From: Sulfurimonadaceae bacterium
Lineage (GTDB): Bacteria > Campylobacterota > Campylobacteria > Campylobacterales > Sulfurimonadaceae
NCBI GenBank assembly: GCA_026193155.1
Contig: JAPHSI010000249.1
Span: 1-9,024 of the forward strand
DNA length: 9,024 nt
Direction of reading: 5' to 3'
Shown: positions 7,127 through 9,024 of the stretch, piece after piece
How positions within the stretch are numbered: position 1 is the first letter of the stretch
How the letters are laid out: every line of letters starts with the position of its first letter
Made by a program: the position numbers and the translations under genes
Notes under the pieces: model-generated
The model's database searches: none
The model's input: the letters and a program-made list of their open reading frames with translations, nothing else
Told to the model about the DNA's origin: nothing

Positions 7127-7162
7127 TGATAAAATATTTCTTGAATAGTTAGCATAAAGGAG
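7127..7162 (+). promoter_or_regulatory. Extended -10 promoter and strong ribosome binding site of the SRPBCC lipoprotein gene
   Basis: TGATAAAAT at 7127-7135 fits an extended -10 box (TG, A, TAAAAT at 7130-7135); TATGAT at 7125-7130 is an overlapping alternative. TAAAGGAG at 7155-7162 is the strongest ribosome binding site in the window, 6 bases before the ATG at 7169, and fixes that start. Confidence 0.5.
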
Positions 7163-7168
7163 TATCAT

Positions 7169-7666
7169 ATGGAATTCAAAAAGTATCTATCTGTATTTGT
7201 CTTGCTCATTTTGGTTATAGCAATAACCGGTTGTTCAAATATTTCCATAAGGACAGCAGTTGAAATCGATGCACCAAAACAGGACGTATACGCTGTACTT
7301 GCCGATTTGGATTCCTATCCAAAGTGGAATCCTTATCACCGTAAAGTAGAGGGAAAATTTAAAGAAGGATCCGAACTAAAAATACATGTCCTCCGACCAG
7401 ATGGTAAAGAAATTGAAGTTCCACCTCATATGATACGCATTGCAGAAAACGAAGAGATAATCTGGGGCGGTGGAGTTAGAGGAATATTCTATGGTGAGCA
7501 TAGTTTTATATTGGAGTCTGAAAGTCCAAAAAAAACACTACTAAAACACAATGAAGACTTTTCAGGCATTGCAATAGGATTTGCGGATCTACCTCCCGAC
7601 GTAATTGCAGAAGGCTATCATCAAATGAATATGGCATTAAAAAAATTTATAGAGAATAAATATTAA
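7169..7666 (+). CDS. Lipoprotein with an SRPBCC (polyketide cyclase/START-like) domain
   Basis: A 165-residue protein. Residues 1-21 form a lipoprotein signal peptide: K4-K5, a hydrophobic core (about 6-19), then the lipobox ITGC with C22 as the lipidated residue. The next residues are Ser-Asn, not Asp, so under E. coli rules the protein would go to the outer membrane. Residues about 27-162 look like an SRPBCC fold: a first strand RTAVEIDAPKQDVYAVLADL, then DSYPKWNPY (48-56), a mark of polyketide cyclase-type members, and a long C-terminal helix (about 145-162). This fold makes a deep hydrophobic pocket for lipids or aromatic compounds. A binding or lipid-handling role in the periplasm is an inference, and no ligand is evident. 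Most SRPBCC proteins are cytoplasmic, so the lipid anchor is notable. It has its own promoter and may be transcribed with the two genes downstream if the weak hairpin after it is leaky. Confidence 0.85.
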   Translation: MEFKKYLSVFVLLILVIAITGCSNISIRTAVEIDAPKQDVYAVLADLDSYPKWNPYHRKVEGKFKEGSELKIHVLRPDGKEIEVPPHMIRIAENEEIIWGGGVRGIFYGEHSFILESESPKKTLLKHNEDFSGIAIGFADLPPDVIAEGYHQMNMALKKFIENKY

Positions 7667-7694
7667 AAAGACACATATTAAACGTTAATCCTCA

Positions 7695-7716
7695 GCTTGA
7701 CCGTTTGAGCATTTTT
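7695..7716 (+). terminator. Possible weak terminator after the SRPBCC lipoprotein gene
   Basis: GCTTGA (7695-7700) pairs with TTGAGC (7705-7710), two of the pairs being G-U, around the loop CCGT. One A and five T follow (7712-7716). The short stem makes it a weak candidate. No clear promoter lies between it and the next gene, so read-through may supply the downstream genes. Confidence 0.35.
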
Positions 7717-7753
7717 AAAAACATTTGAATGAGTTAATAAAATAAGGAATACA

Positions 7754-8173
7754 ATGGACTTTATAACTATTATCACTATTTTAACATTAATCATTATGGG
7801 ACTATTTCATTTTTACTGGGCTTTTGGCGGTAAAGTTGGTTTAGACAAAGCACTGCCAAGCAAAGACGGAAAATTATTACTAAACCCTAGCAAAGGCTTA
7901 ACATTTTTTGTTGGAGTTATTTTGATATTTTTTTCACATATAGCATATGGATTGCAGTTTTATGATTTTACTATTAAAAGTAATGTAAACTTTTATTTTT
8001 ATAGTGGATTGTTTTTATCTACTATTTTTACATTAAGAGCTATAGGTGAGTTTAATGTTGTTGGATTTTTCAAAAAAATCAAAAATACTGAATTTGCAAA
8101 CTATGATACAAAATATTTTTCACCATTGTGTTTAGTTTTAGGCATTGTATTTGCAATATTGGTATATAAATGA
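7754..8173 (+). CDS. DUF3995-like small integral membrane protein
   Basis: A 139-residue protein with four predicted membrane helices: about 3-24, 48-67, 81-98 and 121-138. The first helix ends in HFYWAFGGKVGLDKALP (19-35), matching the H-x-Y-W-A-x-G-G pattern of the DUF3995 family, whose function is unknown. The loop between helices 1 and 2 carries KDGKLLLNPSKG. The start is supported by TAAGGA at 7743-7748, 5 bases upstream. The stop codon overlaps the start of the phosphatase-like gene (ATGA), which suggests translational coupling and a shared task. The sequence is rich in A/T and in Phe and Ile codons, more so than mqo or the ABC-F gene. Family assignment is by motif and topology; no biochemical role can be given. 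Confidence 0.8.
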   Translation: MDFITIITILTLIIMGLFHFYWAFGGKVGLDKALPSKDGKLLLNPSKGLTFFVGVILIFFSHIAYGLQFYDFTIKSNVNFYFYSGLFLSTIFTLRAIGEFNVVGFFKKIKNTEFANYDTKYFSPLCLVLGIVFAILVYK

Positions 8174-8613
8174 AATCGATACTCAACTATATAAAAGTAA
8201 GTGACAACATTTCAACTTCTGGACAGCCTACAAAAAAACAGTTCAAAATTATTGCAGAAAATAAATTTGATGTTGTAATAAACTTAGCAATGCATAACAA
8301 AGGTGCGTTAAAAAAAGAAGATAAAATTGTTTCAAAAAATGGAATGATTTACATTCATATACCAATAACGTGGAAAGCACCTGAAATCGATAGATTAGAA
8401 CTATTTTTGCAACTATTAAAAACCTTACAGAAAGAAAAGAAAAAAGTATTTATTCATTGTATTATGAACTATAGGGCATCAGTTTTTATTTATCTATACA
8501 AAAAGCTTATATTGAATCAACAAGATGCTGAAATAATCGCACCTAAAGAGTTTAAACCTAAAAAAGTTTGGAAAAAACTGATAAAATCAACTCTAAAAGA
8601 GGATAACTCATGA
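8170..8613 (+). CDS. Protein tyrosine phosphatase-like protein with a shortened P-loop (C-x4-R)
   Basis: A 147-residue cytoplasmic protein. The N-terminal half matches the dual-specificity/DUF442 (beta-lactamase hydrolase-like) phosphatase pattern: ISTSGQPTKKQF (14-25), FDVVINLAM (33-41), YIHIPITWKAP (61-71). The P-loop strand and nucleophile follow as VFIHCIMNYRAS (93-104). H96-C97 and R102 stand where the phosphatase signature is expected, but only four residues separate Cys and Arg instead of the canonical five (CX5R). I recall related bacterial proteins with an HCxxNxRxS pattern, so this is probably a subfamily trait rather than damage. No general-acid aspartate is obvious; E72 or D74 are candidates. 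It may be a phosphatase with altered chemistry or a phosphate-binding pseudoenzyme. It overlaps the DUF3995-like gene by 4 bases at its start and a broken gene at its end. The C-terminus is lysine-rich. Confidence 0.8.
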   Translation: MKSILNYIKVSDNISTSGQPTKKQFKIIAENKFDVVINLAMHNKGALKKEDKIVSKNGMIYIHIPITWKAPEIDRLELFLQLLKTLQKEKKKVFIHCIMNYRASVFIYLYKKLILNQQDAEIIAPKEFKPKKVWKKLIKSTLKEDNS

Positions 8614-8688
8614 ATAAAAAAGAAACCATTACTTTTTTTCGAGCCTTTATCTGCAGATGAAGCTCTTAATCTTACACACATTATATAG
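8610..8688 (+). pseudogene. Truncated or frameshifted gene start behind the phosphatase-like gene
   Basis: A strong ribosome binding site (AGAGGA, 8598-8603) lies 6 bases before an ATG that overlaps the preceding stop codon (ATGA). This is the arrangement of a true third operon gene. The reading frame stops after 16 codons (TGA 8658-8660). Dropping one T from the T7 run (8633-8639) would continue the frame as FFEPLSADEALNLTHII to TAG at 8686-8688, 25 codons in all and more protein-like in composition. It could be the N-terminal remnant of a decayed gene, a genuine micro-protein, or, if the T-run is a sequencing error, a 25-residue peptide. I do not recognise the family. Confidence 0.4.
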
Positions 8689-8699
8689 GTAATAATATT

Positions 8700-9024
8700 A
8701 TGTCAATAAGTTCTATAAAAAACGCTAAACATTATCTTTGGGGAGAGAGCTGTCACGGATGGCATCTTGGTGCATCTGAAAAACTCAGTGTCATACAAGA
8801 ACGTGTACCTCAAGGTGCTTCTGAGATTCGCCATCTTCATAACAAAGCTGAACAGTTTTTTTACATACTCTCAGGTATAGCGACACTTGAAGTATCTGGC
8901 AAGATATATACACTTCATCCAAATGAAGGCTATCATATAATGCCAGGTATTTCACACACTTTGAGTAATGAACATGAACAAGATTTGGAATTTTTAGTCA
9001 TTTCCACACCACCCAGTCACGGTG
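8700..9024 (+). CDS. Cupin-domain protein (3' end beyond the window)
   Basis: 108 codons are visible from the ATG at 8700 and the frame is still open at the window end. The N-terminus has HYLWGESCHGWHL (11-23) and then a single cupin domain. Cupin motif 1 is G39-ASEIR-H45-L-H47 with E51/Q52, and motif 2 is GYHIMPGISH with H86. H45, H47, Q52 (or E51) and H86 are the likely metal ligands. FLVISTPPSHG (98-108) is near the usual end of this small family, so perhaps only 5-15 residues are missing. Such one-domain cupins may be metal-dependent enzymes or small-molecule binders; no substrate can be named. The ribosome binding site is modest (AGGT 8687-8690, 9 bases upstream). Its codon use is less AT-biased than that of the phosphatase-like gene before it, so it may be a separate unit. 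Confidence 0.85.
   Translation, partial: MSISSIKNAKHYLWGESCHGWHLGASEKLSVIQERVPQGASEIRHLHNKAEQFFYILSGIATLEVSGKIYTLHPNEGYHIMPGISHTLSNEHEQDLEFLVISTPPSHG

Noticed and set aside
1..9024. tRNA, rRNA, CRISPR, insertion sequence or prophage genes
   Set aside because: No cloverleaf, repeated spacers, transposase, integrase or phage-like protein was seen on either strand.

Overview
The window is AT-rich and almost fully coding, and it looks like chromosomal DNA of a Campylobacterota (epsilonproteobacterial) species, probably of the Sulfurimonas/Arcobacter kind. The main reasons are the malate:quinone oxidoreductase, which resembles the Helicobacter/Campylobacter type rather than the E. coli type, the promoter TTTTGCTATAAT with its extended -10 box and no clear -35 box, and the heavy use of A/T-ending codons. 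The genus is an inference. I see no tRNA, rRNA, CRISPR array, insertion sequence or phage gene.

Left part (1-3240), signalling: a soluble PAS-SpoIIE-type serine/threonine phosphatase is followed by a membrane-anchored sensor. The sensor has a periplasmic CxxCH (heme c-like) domain, a HAMP segment, a degenerate GGDEF domain (HADEF) and an apparently intact EAL domain. Each gene has its own -10 box, so they are neighbours rather than a clear operon. Both could respond to redox or energy state. A convergent GNAT acetyltransferase gene ends head-on against the second gene, and one long hairpin spans both stop codons as a shared terminator.

Middle part (3640-6902), core functions: a malate:quinone oxidoreductase gene (TCA cycle to quinone pool) and a YbiT-like ABC-F ATPase gene (ribosome-associated family). 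The 71-bp gap between them holds a long inverted repeat. Its left arm contains the ABC-F -10 box and its right arm runs into the ribosome binding site. Transcripts from the gene's own promoter would lack the left arm, while read-through transcripts from mqo could fold and partly hide the start.

Right part (6903-9024), more accessory: after 266 bp of non-coding DNA comes a lipoprotein with an SRPBCC (polyketide cyclase-like) fold. Then come a four-helix DUF3995-like membrane protein and a small tyrosine-phosphatase-like protein whose P-loop is one residue short (C-x4-R). These last two overlap by ATGA. A second ATGA overlap leads into a gene start with a good ribosome binding site that breaks down after 16 codons (25 with a one-base correction) and is probably a remnant. 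A cupin gene follows and is cut by the window end. No complete new system is evident. The items most worth a second look are the inverted repeat before the ABC-F gene, the C-x4-R phosphatase with its membrane partner, and the truncated gene behind it.
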